From the NCBI RefSeq assembly GCF_030812785.1, contig NZ_JAUSTJ010000003.1, forward strand, positions 992,001 to 1,056,000: a stretch of 64,000 bases of DNA, read 5' to 3'. How positions within the stretch are numbered: position 1 is the first letter of the stretch; each line of letters begins with the position of its first letter. Shown here in pieces: positions 25,001-33,467 of this stretch. The notes under the pieces were generated by a model that saw only the letters and a program-made list of their open reading frames with translations, did not search any database and was not told the DNA's origin. The position numbers were made by a program, and so were the translations under genes. The stretch is from Sphingomonas kyeonggiensis. GTDB taxonomy: Bacteria > Pseudomonadota > Alphaproteobacteria > Sphingomonadales > Sphingomonadaceae.

Positions 25001-27951
25001 TCGCCGCCGCTGGCGATCGCGGCGATGGCGCTGTAGCTGCCCGACTTGTCGATCCTGCCGTCGATCTCGAGCGTCACCGAATGGCCCGATGCAAGGATCG
25101 TGTTGGCATAGGCCCCGGCGCTGGCGTCCTTCACCTTGACGTGGACATCGCCCTGGCCGGACGTGCTGACCGCCTCGATCGCGTTGGTATAGTCGGCACC
25201 GACATGGACGCTGCCAGCGGTCAGATCGACATCGCCATAGACCGAGCGTGCGCTGACGCCGACAGCGCCTTCGCCGCTGGTCGTGACACTGCCGACATCG
25301 ACCGAGACGTTGCCGGACAGCGTCGAGGCATAGATGCCCCAGGCGCGATCGCCGTGCGTCTCCACCGATCCGGCGCTCACCGATACATCGACGCCCTCGG
25401 CATTGGCGAAGGTGCGGATGCCGTGCGATTGATAGCCCTGGGTGACGACGTCGCCGGCATGGATGGTGATCGTGCTGGGGCTGTCATGCGCGATCCCCGT
25501 GTCGAGCGAGAGGGCATAGATGCCTGCTGCATTGTCGCCCGCGGTGCCGATATGGCTCTGGTCTACCGAGATCGAGCCGCCATAGGTGATCGCGTAGACG
25601 CCCTTGGCGCCCAGGCCCTTGGTGTCGATGGTGCCGGCACCGGTGACGGAGATGTCGCCCCCGCCGAACGAGACTGCGTAGACGCCGCGCCCGCCGGTTG
25701 CCTCGGTGGTGATCTGGCCCTGATTGTGGACAGAGACATTGCCGCCGGCAAAGGCCGCGACCGCATCCGAATAGACGTCCTTGGTGGCGATATGGCCGGT
25801 GGTGGTCACATCGACCGAGCCAGTGCCATAGGCGACCGCGTTGATCGCGTTCGAGCCGAAACCGTCGGTGGTGACGTTGCCGGCGGTGATGGTGACACTG
25901 GTGCCCGAAGCATCGATGCCGCGCGCCAGATCGCCTTCGGTGGTGATCGAGCCGGCTTTCACCGTCACATCGTCCATGGCGCCTGCCTGGATGCCGACGC
26001 CGAGATAGCCCTTGGTCTCCACTGTGTCGGCATCGACCGAGACGTTGATGCCCGAGGCGCTGATGCCGAACGAGCTGTCGCCCGTGGTGCTCACGCTGCC
26101 TGCGTCGATATGGACGTCGCCATAGCGATCCCCAGCCGAAATTCCGAAGCTGAGATTGCCGCTGGTGGCAACCGTTCCTACCGTGATGTTGGTGTCGCCG
26201 CTGGACGCGTAGGTGAAGATGCCGGCGGTGTAATCGCCGCTCGTGCTCACCTGGTCGGCCGTGATCGTGACCTTGCCGCCCAGCGCATAATTTATCGCAT
26301 CGATGCCGTCGGCGTATTTGCCATGGGTCTCGACGGTGCCGGCGTTGATCGTGATGTCGCTGCCCGGGCCATCGGCAATCGCGCGGATGCCCGTGGCGGC
26401 ATAGCCCTGGGTGGTGACGGAGCCCGCGGTGATCTTGGTATCCGCCTGCGTGCCGAGGCTGATCGTCTCGATGCCGATCGCGCCGTCGCCGCTGGTGACG
26501 ACCGTACCGACCTCGACCGTATTGGTAGTGCCCGCCGAGTTCTGCTTGCCGCCGGCATAGGAATAGACGCCTACCGCATTCTGGCCGCTGGTCGTCACGG
26601 TGCCAGCATGGACCGAGACGGTGCCATAATAGCTGGCGGCGATGATGCCGCCCGAACCGGCGCCGTGCGTCGTGACTTCATCCGCATCGATGCTGATCGA
26701 GCCGAGCGGTGCGAAACCGAACACGCCATTGGCATAGTCGCCATGCGTCTCGACCTTGTCGACCTTGATGCTGCTCTGGCTGTTCTGCGCGGTGTTGACC
26801 AGGGTGATGCCGTCGGAGCCGAGGCCCGAAGTGGTGACGGTGCCCGCCTCGACGGTGATATGATGGTCGTCCTGGCCGTTGTCATGGACGAAGTTGCTGT
26901 TGGCGTAGATGCCGACCGAATAGTCGCCGGTGGTGCTGACGGTGCCGGCATGCACCTCCACAGCCGCGCCGACGGCCTTGATCGCGCCCGAATCCAGGAA
27001 GGTGCCATAGCCCTGGCCCGTGGTGCTGACGGTCTCGACGTTCACCGTGGTCGTGCCGCCCGAATAGGCGGTGATGCCGCGTCCGCCGACGCCGCTGGTC
27101 TCGACGGTGCCGGCGTTGATCGTCGTGTCGTGCTGGTAGCTCCAGCCATAGATGCCGTCGGCGCCATAGCCGCTGGTCTTCACCGAGCCGACCGTGATGG
27201 CCGTGCTGCCGTTATAGGCCGTGGCGCGCACGCCCGATGCCGCGAAGCCGCCGGTCTCGATATTGCCAGCGGTGATCTCGATGCCGCCGGAATTGCCGCC
27301 GACATTGGTGTTCGCGTTGATGCCATCCGCGCGATAGCCCTCGGTATGGATGTCGCCGGCATGGATGGTCATGTCGCCATAGCCATATGCCCGGACCCCG
27401 CCCGAGTTGCTGCCCTGGGTGGCGATGTTGCCGGTGGTGATCGTGGTGGTGCCGGTGGCGACGGTATCGACACCGGGCATGTCATCGCCAGTCGTGGCGA
27501 TGTCGCCCTTCTCGACTGCGACGTCACCGCCGGCGAATGCGGCCGCGCGCGGAGCCGCGATGGTCAGATCCGCGACCGGCGCCGGGGCACTTGCCACTGG
27601 TTGCACCCAGCTCGGGGTCCGCTGGATCTGGATCCCGCCGGTCGGCGCGACGATGGGGGGCGCCGAGAAGCGGTCGGCCGGAAGGCGGGTGAGATCCTGG
27701 GGGGCCGGCTCGTTCTGGCGGGCGTGGAAGCGGGTCGGGGGCGGCAGGAGCTGCGGTGCGGTGAGCGTGAGCGGCGAGCGGGCCGGAAGCTGCTGGGCCT
27801 GGGCAGGCGCGGCGGCGAGCAGGGCTGCGCCGGCACCCGAAAGGGCGGTGCCGAGTGCAAGCGCCCGGCGCAGGGCACCCCGGCGAGACAAGAGGGTAGG
27901 GGATGCGATCCGGGTTCGGCGATTCTGCTGCAAAATCTGGCTCCCTGTCAT
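22087..27951 (-). CDS. giant autotransporter with beta-helix repeat passenger
   Basis: Type V secreted surface protein of about 1954 residues. The N-terminus has paired arginines (LSRRGALRRALALG) and a hydrophobic signal ending AAPAQA. The passenger (about residues 130-1400) is built from dozens of units of roughly 30 residues with the pattern TTxGxxAxGIxA...GDVxVxAGxV, expected to stack as a right-handed beta-helix. A charged, proline-containing insert lies near 24130-24240. The C-terminal 270 residues form the translocator barrel (GGLWGQAYGSVANRN to the final GLRFKF). The frame is open back to 28038; ATG 27951 is chosen for a sensible signal peptide, but no good ribosome site marks it. It is probably an adhesin or biofilm factor. 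Confidence 0.88.
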   Translation of the reverse strand: MTGSQILQQNRRTRIASPTLLSRRGALRRALALGTALSGAGAALLAAAPAQAQQLPARSPLTLTAPQLLPPPTRFHARQNEPAPQDLTRLPADRFSAPPIVAPTGGIQIQRTPSWVQPVASAPAPVADLTIAAPRAAAFAGGDVAVEKGDIATTGDDMPGVDTVATGTTTITTGNIATQGSNSGGVRAYGYGDMTIHAGDIHTEGYRADGINANTNVGGNSGGIEITAGNIETGGFAASGVRATAYNGSTAITVGSVKTSGYGADGIYGWSYQHDTTINAGTVETSGVGGRGITAYSGGTTTVNVETVSTTGQGYGTFLDSGAIKAVGAAVEVHAGTVSTTGDYSVGIYANSNFVHDNGQDDHHITVEAGTVTTSGLGSDGITLVNTAQNSQSSIKVDKVETHGDYANGVFGFAPLGSISIDADEVTTHGAGSGGIIAASYYGTVSVHAGTVTTSGQNAVGVYSYAGGKQNSAGTTNTVEVGTVVTSGDGAIGIETISLGTQADTKITAGSVTTQGYAATGIRAIADGPGSDITINAGTVETHGKYADGIDAINYALGGKVTITADQVSTSGDYTAGIFTYASSGDTNITVGTVATSGNLSFGISAGDRYGDVHIDAGSVSTTGDSSFGISASGINVSVDADTVETKGYLGVGIQAGAMDDVTVKAGSITTEGDLARGIDASGTSVTITAGNVTTDGFGSNAINAVAYGTGSVDVTTTGHIATKDVYSDAVAAFAGGNVSVHNQGQITTEATGGRGVYAVSFGGGDISVTGAGTIDTKGLGAKGVYAITYGGSISVDQSHIGTAGDNAAGIYALSLDTGIAHDSPSTITIHAGDVVTQGYQSHGIRTFANAEGVDVSVSAGSVETHGDRAWGIYASTLSGNVSVDVGSVTTSGEGAVGVSARSVYGDVDLTAGSVHVGADYTNAIEAVSTSGQGDVHVKVKDASAGAYANTILASGHSVTLEIDGRIDKSGSYSAIAAIASGGDATITNNGTIATTNGGANDAYLANGIYVRADGDVTVNGHGTISTQGQFGDGVNAYSNRGGAITVSQDAISTAGGQSNGVVAVTSNRIGAEPSNGAGGITVTLGSLSTKGWGASGMLLSDNTKLGSAMAIVTGDLTTEGDQARGVSIYSANQTAGAKLNNVSTKGYYAQAVHLDGHRAELDVSGKVSTEGVLSTAIVAYAGNGGIKISGGGAISTKGAYFSAGVRASSPGDIAIDVGTVSTVGRGSNGIEATEAKRHSEVYPYEPPADDKTGAKGASDLAKGFPFPDPRDPETATTGSTISVTVKGVTTAGANSDGIMVSTTTGNADIHSGTVAVTGKNSIGVFAEGRNVRADTGNTSSAQATAIALQGFDSAQLAVHGKVTGGVDGVLLQSYHNSLTVTSGATISGAVNGITIDATPHVTPRVQYWGYAPESYIGQDIPQPLPPANPAAGTARIDNAGTITGGTGYAIAVSGGGVDVANSGVVVGAVKFSAFADTFTNSGTFIATKNSDFGGGGDVFVNSGTFKLGMAPATAQARLAAAAVGGTSVSLLNLATFKNNGIVDLRNGTGGDVLTLSGAYVGSGNAMLGLDVTAGGADKLVIGGAATGSTAILLDVTPEGARLLSSPVQLVKAGTGSAASAFTLANANVGLVQYSLAFDATSGSFGLSAQAGAPVYRLLKLDEGGQAIWNQSADTWSSHMADLRDLPGQGGLWGQAYGSVANRNETRSVGGTAYSFDYRQDYFGGQAGYDFGGEKLVFGVTAGYLNSNLNMQGSGERIRYDSLNAGGYVGYNAGAFFVNGLVQYAHYWANARDRVANWSDDTNGDDIGGKVEVGARLGNGKFFAEPIAALAYQRSSFGALQALGQTIDPESNSGFTGSLGARLGSSFVLKGGAKATVYARGLFVHQFDGEGALTFDSGGASERLVNRRLGDVGQFALGLNIGGAGKVSGFLEGNATAGKNGSGGGGRVGLRFKF
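24250..27500 (-). repeat. degenerate repeat array encoding passenger beta-helix coils
   Basis: Short phrases recur throughout: forms of gtggtgacggtgccg, gcatagatgccg and accgagacgttgcc alternate roughly every 70-95 bp, matching about 25-30 codons per coil. Units differ more in DNA than in protein pattern, so this is an older, diverged array than the Calx-beta repeats. Confidence 0.75.
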
Positions 27952-28113
27952 ATATTTGAAGGGCGCTGCTGCTACCGGCCGATCCGTCGGAACTCGTTCT
28001 TCTCGCGTCCCGCCGGCACGGTTTCGGCGCGCCCTCATTGACTGGAGGACGTCACCGGAAAGCGGACACCTTATGGGCGGTTCGTTTTTTTCGTCGCGCC
28101 GTGGTGCGGCGCA

Positions 28114-30468
28114 TCAAAATTTCGCGTCGAAGCCCAGGCGGACAGTGCGCGGCTGTTGCGGCGTCGCTTGCGGATCGTAGATCCGATAGGGCGTGCCGAG
28201 CGCGAACCGGTTGGCGTGGCCGTCCTGGAGGTTGGTCACCTGCAGGCTGAATCCGCGCCGGGCATTGCCCAGCCGCAGCAGCACCCGGTCATCGAGATAA
28301 TTGCCCTGCGCGGCGTCGAGCAGCGGTCCGGCTCCGATGTGCGAGCCGCCGAAATAGCGCAGGTTCGCCGAGAAGCTCAGCGCAATGCCGGCCGCGACCG
28401 GCGCGGAATAGTCGAGATTCGCCTGGGCGCCGAGCCGCGCGACATTGGGCAGCGCCTGGCCGCGAACCACTACCGAGGCGACACGCGCATCGGTGAGCCG
28501 GCTGCGGTTGAGGAAGATGCCGGCCCCCAGCCGCAGCCCGGCATGCGGGCGCCAACCCAGTTGCCCCTCGGCTGAAAGAATATCGCCATCGCCGATATTC
28601 TGGGTGACCGGATCGCCGCCGAGCGACACCACTTCGGCCAGGATATCGTTCCAGCGGGTCCAGGCGCCGCTCAAGGCCATATCGAACGTGCCGCCGGGCG
28701 TGTGGTAGCGCAGCCCCCCTTCGATCGCGCCGATCCGGTCGCCGTCATAGGACCGGCCGCGGACTCCGCTGATCCCGAAGCCGCCCGGGCGAAAGCCATG
28801 CTGGTAGCGCGCGAACAGCAGGAGGCCGCGGGCAGGTTTCCAGGCGAGGGCGAGGCTGGGAAGCGCCCGCTTCTCGACATGCCGGCCGGCCACCGAAACC
28901 GGATCGCCGAAGATCGGGATCGTGCTCGGCCCGGTATAGGCCCGTGCGGCGCCCTTCACCTCGGCGATAGTCAGGCGCGCGCCGGCGGTGGCGACAAGGC
29001 CCGGTGCGAGCGGCAGATCGGCTTCGCCGAAGAACGTGGCCTCGCGCACGCGATTGTCCGCCTGTTCGCGCGGCGAGGTTCCGCCGTCCGGAGCCGCGCC
29101 GATGCGCCCCAGGCGGCTGCTATTGTCGAGCAGGCTGATGCCGAGCAGCCAGCCCGAGCCATCGGCATGGCGGGCGGAGAGCCTGGTCTCGTTGACCAGC
29201 ATGGTCGTGCGTCCGCGCTGCGCCACCAGGAAGCCCATGCCGCCATTGCCGGCGTCATAATGTTCGGTGACGTGCTGGAGCACGCTTGCCGTCGAGGATA
29301 TCAACGACAGATCTCCCCAGCGCCGGAGGAGCGTCAGGTCGGCGAGCCGGTAATCGTCGACATAGCCCAGCCGATCGGGTGTCGCCCTGCTGAGGGCCGA
29401 GGGGCCGCCAGCCGCATCGATCCACGGGCTGTCGTCGCCGCGGATCGTCTGCGCGACGCCGCCGATATCCACTGTCCAGTCGCCAAGCACGGCACGCACG
29501 GTGGCGCGGCCGCCCAGCGTGGTGATCCCGTTGATATCGTCCTTGTGCAGCAGTGGATTATCGACATAGCCGCCCTCGAGTTCGGCATAGCCGACCAGGC
29601 GCAGGCCGATGCGGCCGGGGACCAGCGGCAGGTTCAGCATCGCCGCGGCGTCGCCCCCGGGATCGCCGTGCCGCGTGCTGCTCAGGCCGGCCGCCGCGCT
29701 TCCCGCGATCCGGTCGAGTTCCGGGCGGGCCGTGACGATGTGGATCACACCGCCCAGCGAACCGGCGCCGTAGAGCGTGCCCTGCGGGCCTTCGAGCACC
29801 TCGATCGAGGCGATGTCATAGAGGCGGAGATCCGGATCCGGTGCGTTGTAGGTCAGGCGGGTTTCGTTGAGATACTGGCCGGTGGTCGCCTGGCTGGGGC
29901 CGGTGAAGCCGGAATCGATCACGCCGCGCACGAACAGCTTGTTGCGCCCCGGCCCGAAATGCGTCGTTCCCACACTGGCCAGCCGGTGGACCAGCGCCTC
30001 GCTGCCCTGTGCCGCGGTGTCGAGCCCGATCCTTTCGGGGGACAGCATCGCTACCGTGCCCGGATAGGCGTCGAGACGGGTGGCGCGCTTCGATCCAAGC
30101 ACCAGGATCTCGGCCGGTGGCGCCGCTTCCGGCACCGGTGAGGGGGTGCGCGCCGGAGCGGGTGATTTCCGCGGTGCGGGGCGCCGCTCGATGCGCCACA
30201 ATCCGCCGCGCCGGTGCGCTACCGCAATGCTGTCCCGCAGCAGCCGGTCGAGGGCCTCGGCGGCGGTCATGCGCCCGCGTATGCCCGGCACGCGCAGCGA
30301 TTGCAGCGCCGGGTCTGCGGTGCCTATGTCGATATTTGCCTGTCGCGACAGCAGCGCGAGCGCCTGGCCCAGCGTGCCTGCCGGCAGATCGATCATCATC
30401 TGGCGGTCGCCGGCATGGGCGATGCCGGAGATGCAGAGGATCGGGACCAGCGGCGCGCCGAGCTTCAC
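28114..30468 (-). CDS. FecA-type TonB-dependent receptor with STN signalling domain
   Basis: Outer-membrane receptor of 784 residues. A signal peptide (LVPILCISGIAHA) precedes an STN/secretin-like domain (LPAGTLGQALALLSRQANID, about residues 25-100), a proline-rich linker, a plug (IEVLEGPQGTLYGAGSLGGVIHI) and a barrel ending RTVRLGFDAKF. STN domains signal ligand occupancy to an inner-membrane anti-sigma factor. A long upstream frame extends to 31272, but the GTG at 30468 is chosen because it overlaps the FecR stop as GTGA and gives a proper signal peptide. The sigma factor, FecR and receptor form one cassette. The ligand (siderophore or other) is not identifiable. Confidence 0.9.
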   Translation of the reverse strand: MKLGAPLVPILCISGIAHAGDRQMMIDLPAGTLGQALALLSRQANIDIGTADPALQSLRVPGIRGRMTAAEALDRLLRDSIAVAHRRGGLWRIERRPAPRKSPAPARTPSPVPEAAPPAEILVLGSKRATRLDAYPGTVAMLSPERIGLDTAAQGSEALVHRLASVGTTHFGPGRNKLFVRGVIDSGFTGPSQATTGQYLNETRLTYNAPDPDLRLYDIASIEVLEGPQGTLYGAGSLGGVIHIVTARPELDRIAGSAAAGLSSTRHGDPGGDAAAMLNLPLVPGRIGLRLVGYAELEGGYVDNPLLHKDDINGITTLGGRATVRAVLGDWTVDIGGVAQTIRGDDSPWIDAAGGPSALSRATPDRLGYVDDYRLADLTLLRRWGDLSLISSTASVLQHVTEHYDAGNGGMGFLVAQRGRTTMLVNETRLSARHADGSGWLLGISLLDNSSRLGRIGAAPDGGTSPREQADNRVREATFFGEADLPLAPGLVATAGARLTIAEVKGAARAYTGPSTIPIFGDPVSVAGRHVEKRALPSLALAWKPARGLLLFARYQHGFRPGGFGISGVRGRSYDGDRIGAIEGGLRYHTPGGTFDMALSGAWTRWNDILAEVVSLGGDPVTQNIGDGDILSAEGQLGWRPHAGLRLGAGIFLNRSRLTDARVASVVVRGQALPNVARLGAQANLDYSAPVAAGIALSFSANLRYFGGSHIGAGPLLDAAQGNYLDDRVLLRLGNARRGFSLQVTNLQDGHANRFALGTPYRIYDPQATPQQPRTVRLGFDAKF

Positions 30469-31403
30469 CGTTCGGAGAGTCTCCAGCCGGTGCCGTCGCG
30501 CCGTGCCCGCACGCCCATCAACGCGGCAGCGCGCGCAATCACGGCTTCTGGCGGTGCGTCGAGATGAAGGCCGCCGCTGAAGCGCCGTCCGGCCAGCCCG
30601 GTATCGAGCGTCACCGGCACGCCGGTTGCGCGTGCCAGGTCGGCGGCGACCAGCTCCAGGGGAACCTGGTCGTAGGTCAGCCGCCGGGCGCGCCAGGCTG
30701 CCACGTCCGCCGGCGCGATCCGGGCGGTACGGATCGTGCCGTTCGCCCCACGCGTCAGGCTGTCGCCCGGATTGAGCCGAAGCGAGGTCGCGTCTTCCCG
30801 ATACTGCACGGCGCCTTCGGCCACGGCGACGCGCACCGCGGCGCCATCGCGAACCACATCGAACACCGTGCCGATATCGTGCAGTTGCGCCGCGCCTACG
30901 CTGACGACGAAGGGGGCATCGGCACGGTGGACGACCGCGAAGCGGGCCTCTCCCCGTTCCAGTCGGACCCGGCGCGGATCGGCGCCCTCGAGGACGAGCC
31001 GGGTGTCGCCGTTGAGCGCGACGCGGGTGCCGTCGGGCAGGCTTGCCTCGCGCGTCTCCCCGGCGCGCGTTTCGAACACCGTGTCCGGTATAGCGCCCGG
31101 CGCCAATGTCCACCAAAGCCCGACGGCAAGCGCGATCGATGCCGCAATCGGCAGCAGTGCCGCCGCCAGCCACCGCCGCTTCCGAACCGGCTCGAGCGCA
31201 ATCACCTCGGCAGAGGGCAGGGGCTGGGCGAGGGCTGCGGCCACGTCCGCATCCGCCGTGGCGAGCGGCCAATAGGCATCGGCATGGGCGCTGTCCGCGC
31301 CCAGCCAGGCGTCGAACGCCGCCCAGTCCGCCGCATCGGCATGCCGCAGGCGGATCACCCAGTCGAGCGCCTCCTGCCGGATCCGGTTATTGGCGTCCGT
31401 CAT
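30465..31403 (-). CDS. FecR-family anti-sigma / signal transducer
   Basis: Inner-membrane regulator of 312 residues. The cytoplasmic N-terminus (ALDWVIRLRHADAADWAAFDAWL) has the tryptophan-rich pattern that contacts the sigma factor. One transmembrane helix lies near residues 80-100 (LAAALLPIAASIALAVGLWW). The periplasmic FecR domain carries GETREASLPDGTRVALNGDTRL and AVVHRADAPFVV, and the C-terminal STN-like region has DQVPLELVAADLARAT. ATG 31403 is preferred over 31409 because GAGGA then sits 8 nt before the start. It overlaps the receptor by 4 nt. Confidence 0.9.
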   Translation of the reverse strand: MTDANNRIRQEALDWVIRLRHADAADWAAFDAWLGADSAHADAYWPLATADADVAAALAQPLPSAEVIALEPVRKRRWLAAALLPIAASIALAVGLWWTLAPGAIPDTVFETRAGETREASLPDGTRVALNGDTRLVLEGADPRRVRLERGEARFAVVHRADAPFVVSVGAAQLHDIGTVFDVVRDGAAVRVAVAEGAVQYREDATSLRLNPGDSLTRGANGTIRTARIAPADVAAWRARRLTYDQVPLELVAADLARATGVPVTLDTGLAGRRFSGGLHLDAPPEAVIARAAALMGVRARRDGTGWRLSER

Positions 31404-31433
31404 GACCATGTCCTCAAGACGTCACCGAAACCG

Positions 31434-31967
31434 CTACGCCTCATCGCGCATGCTCCGCCAATCAAGGAGCGCGGCATAAGCGCGCCGCAGATGTTTTTCG
31501 ACGGTGCTGACGCCCAGCCCGAGTTCCTCGGCGATGCGCCGCTGGACGATCCCGTCGATCCGGTGGCGGCGAAAGATGGTGGCGGTGGGCTCGCCCAGCG
31601 CCGTGACCGCGGCGTGGACCGCGCGGATCTCTTCCTCGGCGATCATCCGCCGGTCCGTGTCGGGTTCCTCGGACGTGCCGGGCACGCTCCCGCCGGAGAT
31701 GTCGGCCCATTCCGTATCCCGCCTCGCCGAGCGCACTTCGCTCCGCCTGCGGTCGAGCATGAGATTGTGAAGCAGCCGGTAGAGATAGGAGAGGGGCTGA
31801 TCCGGCTCCTCGCGGCCGCGCTGGCTTTCGATCCGAAGCCAGGCCTCCTGCATCAGGTCCTCCGCCTCGGCGCCGGCCCCGGCCCGCGCCAGAAAGCCGA
31901 GCAGCCGCGCGCGATCGCGGAGAAAAACGGCTTCCAGCGTTTCCGGAGCAGCATTCTTCGCGTTCAT
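31434..31967 (-). CDS. FecI-type ECF RNA polymerase sigma factor
   Basis: A 177-residue sigma-70 family protein of the extracytoplasmic-function group. Region 2 includes LLGFLARAGAGAEAEDLMQEAWLRI and QPLSYLYRLLHNLMLDRRR. Region 4 has the helix-turn-helix RRIAEELGLGVSTVEKHLRR. The frame extends to 32102, but ATG 31967 gives the normal ECF start. It is first in the sigma/FecR/receptor cassette, 30 bp before FecR, and divergent from the LacI gene. It should direct transcription of the receptor when released by FecR. Confidence 0.9.
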   Translation of the reverse strand: MNAKNAAPETLEAVFLRDRARLLGFLARAGAGAEAEDLMQEAWLRIESQRGREEPDQPLSYLYRLLHNLMLDRRRSEVRSARRDTEWADISGGSVPGTSEEPDTDRRMIAEEEIRAVHAAVTALGEPTATIFRRHRIDGIVQRRIAEELGLGVSTVEKHLRRAYAALLDWRSMRDEA

Positions 31968-32128
31968 ACGCAGTGGCACGACCGATTTGGGATTCCGCTT
32001 GCGCGAAGGTGAAGTCGGAAAGGCTAGTTGGACTGTTCGGTCTTGTCCACTGTGTGTCCGAATGCCCCTCGCCAGGTGCCGGGCGAAGTCGAGGCTCGTC
32101 ATTTCGCCGGCATGCGATAAGAGGAGCC

Positions 32129-33169
32129 ATGAAGCGGTCGATCAACATCGTCGGACTGGCGCGGCATCTGGGATTATCGGTTTCCACCGTTTCCAAGGCT
32201 CTCAACGCGCGATCGGATGTCAGCGAGGCGACGCGGAAACGCGTCCAGGAGGGCGCGGCGGCGCTGGGCTTCTCTCCTGACCCTGCCGCGCGACGCTTGC
32301 GCCGCCAGACATCGGAGACGATCGGCTTCGTGCTGTCCGCTCCCCAGTCGAACTTCGTGAACCCGTTCTTTCTCGACCTGCTGATGGGGATTGAGGACGG
32401 GTTGGAGGGCACGCCCTTCCAACTGGTCATGGTCACCGGCCGGAATCCCGAAGCCGAGATGGAGAGCTTCCGGCGCCTCGTGGAAGTCCAGCGCGTCGAT
32501 GCGGTGATGTTCGGACGGACCCGCAGGGAGGATCCGCGGATCGCCTATCTCCAGGGACGAGGCGTGCCCTTCGTGACCCTGGGCAGGAGCGAGACCGGCG
32601 ATCCCTTCCCCTATGTCGACATCGACCGGAGCGTTGCCGGGCGAGATGGGACGGCGCGTTTCGTCAGCCTGGGCCATCGCCGGATCGGGCTGATCTCGAC
32701 CCCCGGTGCTCTCATGATGAGCAAATATCTGTTCCAGGGCTACCGCGCGGCGCTCGAGGCCGCGCATTTGCCGTTCGATCCCGACTTGGTCCTGGAGGCG
32801 GAACTCGCGGAGAAGGGCGGGCTGGATGCGGCGCGGCGCCTTCTGGCGCTGGAACAGCCGCCCACCGCCCTCATGTGCGGGCACGACCTGATCGCGACCG
32901 GTGCCATGCAGGCAATATCCGAAACCGGCAAAAGGCCGGGTAGCGATGTTGCGGTCATCGGCTGCGACGACCACCCGCTGGGCCCTTATCTGCGCCCGCC
33001 CCTGACCACCTTTTCCGCGCCTGCGCTCGAGGCGGGCCGTCGAATGGCCGAACTGCTTTTCGCGCACCTGGATGGCGCACCCGCGGAGACCCTGCAGGAA
33101 GTCTGGGCTCCCGAAATTATCCTGCGCGCCTCGGATGGGCTTCCGCTCGATTCCGGTGTGGCGGCTTGA
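32129..33169 (+). CDS. LacI-family transcriptional repressor
   Basis: A 346-residue regulator. The N-terminal helix-turn-helix and hinge read VGLARHLGLSVSTVSKALNA, then DVSEATRKRVQEGA and PDPAARRLRRQ. The periplasmic-binding-protein-like effector domain has TIGFVLSAPQSNF, FVTLGRSETGDPFPYVDIDR and GSDVAVIGCDDHPLGPYLRPPLTTF. GAGGAG precedes ATG 32129. The frame is open further upstream to 31973 without motif support. Two identical CGAAAACGTTTTCG palindromes just downstream flank the promoter of the GFA/aldehyde dehydrogenase genes and are its probable targets. A sugar or sugar-acid effector is usual for the family. Confidence 0.92.
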   Translation: MKRSINIVGLARHLGLSVSTVSKALNARSDVSEATRKRVQEGAAALGFSPDPAARRLRRQTSETIGFVLSAPQSNFVNPFFLDLLMGIEDGLEGTPFQLVMVTGRNPEAEMESFRRLVEVQRVDAVMFGRTRREDPRIAYLQGRGVPFVTLGRSETGDPFPYVDIDRSVAGRDGTARFVSLGHRRIGLISTPGALMMSKYLFQGYRAALEAAHLPFDPDLVLEAELAEKGGLDAARRLLALEQPPTALMCGHDLIATGAMQAISETGKRPGSDVAVIGCDDHPLGPYLRPPLTTFSAPALEAGRRMAELLFAHLDGAPAETLQEVWAPEIILRASDGLPLDSGVAA

Positions 33170-33234
33170 ACCTTCGCTTCCTCTAGCGCTCGGGGTGGCG
33201 GTCGTTCCTGAGCAAGGGCGCTTTCTCGTTGGTT

Positions 33235-33248
33235 CGAAAACGTTTTCG
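33235..33248. promoter_or_regulatory. LacI-type operator, distal copy
   Basis: CGAAAACGTTTTCG, a perfect 14-bp palindrome with the central CG typical of LacI-family sites. An identical copy lies 107 bp downstream, close to ten helical turns, so looping is possible. Confidence 0.8.
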
Positions 33249-33311
33249 TTTTGCTGCCAGATTTGATGAGATTGGCGAGGGTGGATAGGTAAGAGCGGCT
33301 GTGCCGGCTTC

Positions 33312-33339
33312 TTGACAAGCTCGGGCCCGATACATAATT
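33312..33339 (+). promoter_or_regulatory. sigma-70-like promoter for the GFA/aldehyde dehydrogenase genes
   Basis: TTGACA (33312-33317) and ATAATT (33334-33339), spaced 16 nt, upstream of the plus-strand genes at 33468 and 33952. The downstream LacI-type palindrome begins 3 nt after the -10 element, covering the expected start point. Confidence 0.65.
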
Positions 33340-33341
33340 CA

Positions 33342-33355
33342 CGAAAACGTTTTCG
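33342..33355. promoter_or_regulatory. LacI-type operator, promoter-proximal copy
   Basis: CGAAAACGTTTTCG, identical to the site at 33235. Its position over the expected transcription start fits direct repression. Confidence 0.85.
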
Positions 33356-33467
33356 AATAAATGTCTACCATCCCCTGCGCCGGCGAATGCCGTCGCTGCG
33401 GATGACCCCTGGCGCTTTCCAGGCGTGGTTGCCTGTTCAGCGTGAACCAGACTCAAGGAAGCATATC

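Noticed and set aside
22087..27951. CRISPR-like array suspected from regular short repeats
   Set aside because: Repeats are degenerate, in frame, of varying spacing, and encode beta-helix coils; there are no identical direct repeats with unique spacers.
21943..28041. A 2032-residue open frame on the plus strand opposite the autotransporter
   Set aside because: It is antisense to a repetitive GC-rich gene whose codon pattern removes stops on the other strand. Its translation is low-complexity with no domain, signal or start context, while the minus-strand frame has signal, passenger and barrel.
30469..31272. N-terminal extension of the STN receptor back to 31272
   Set aside because: The extension overlaps the FecR gene in another frame, is arginine-rich and places the signal peptide mid-protein.
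33312..33467. Upstream start for the GFA gene
   Set aside because: The added codons would cover the promoter and LacI operator; ATG 33468 has a good ribosome site and the family N-terminus.
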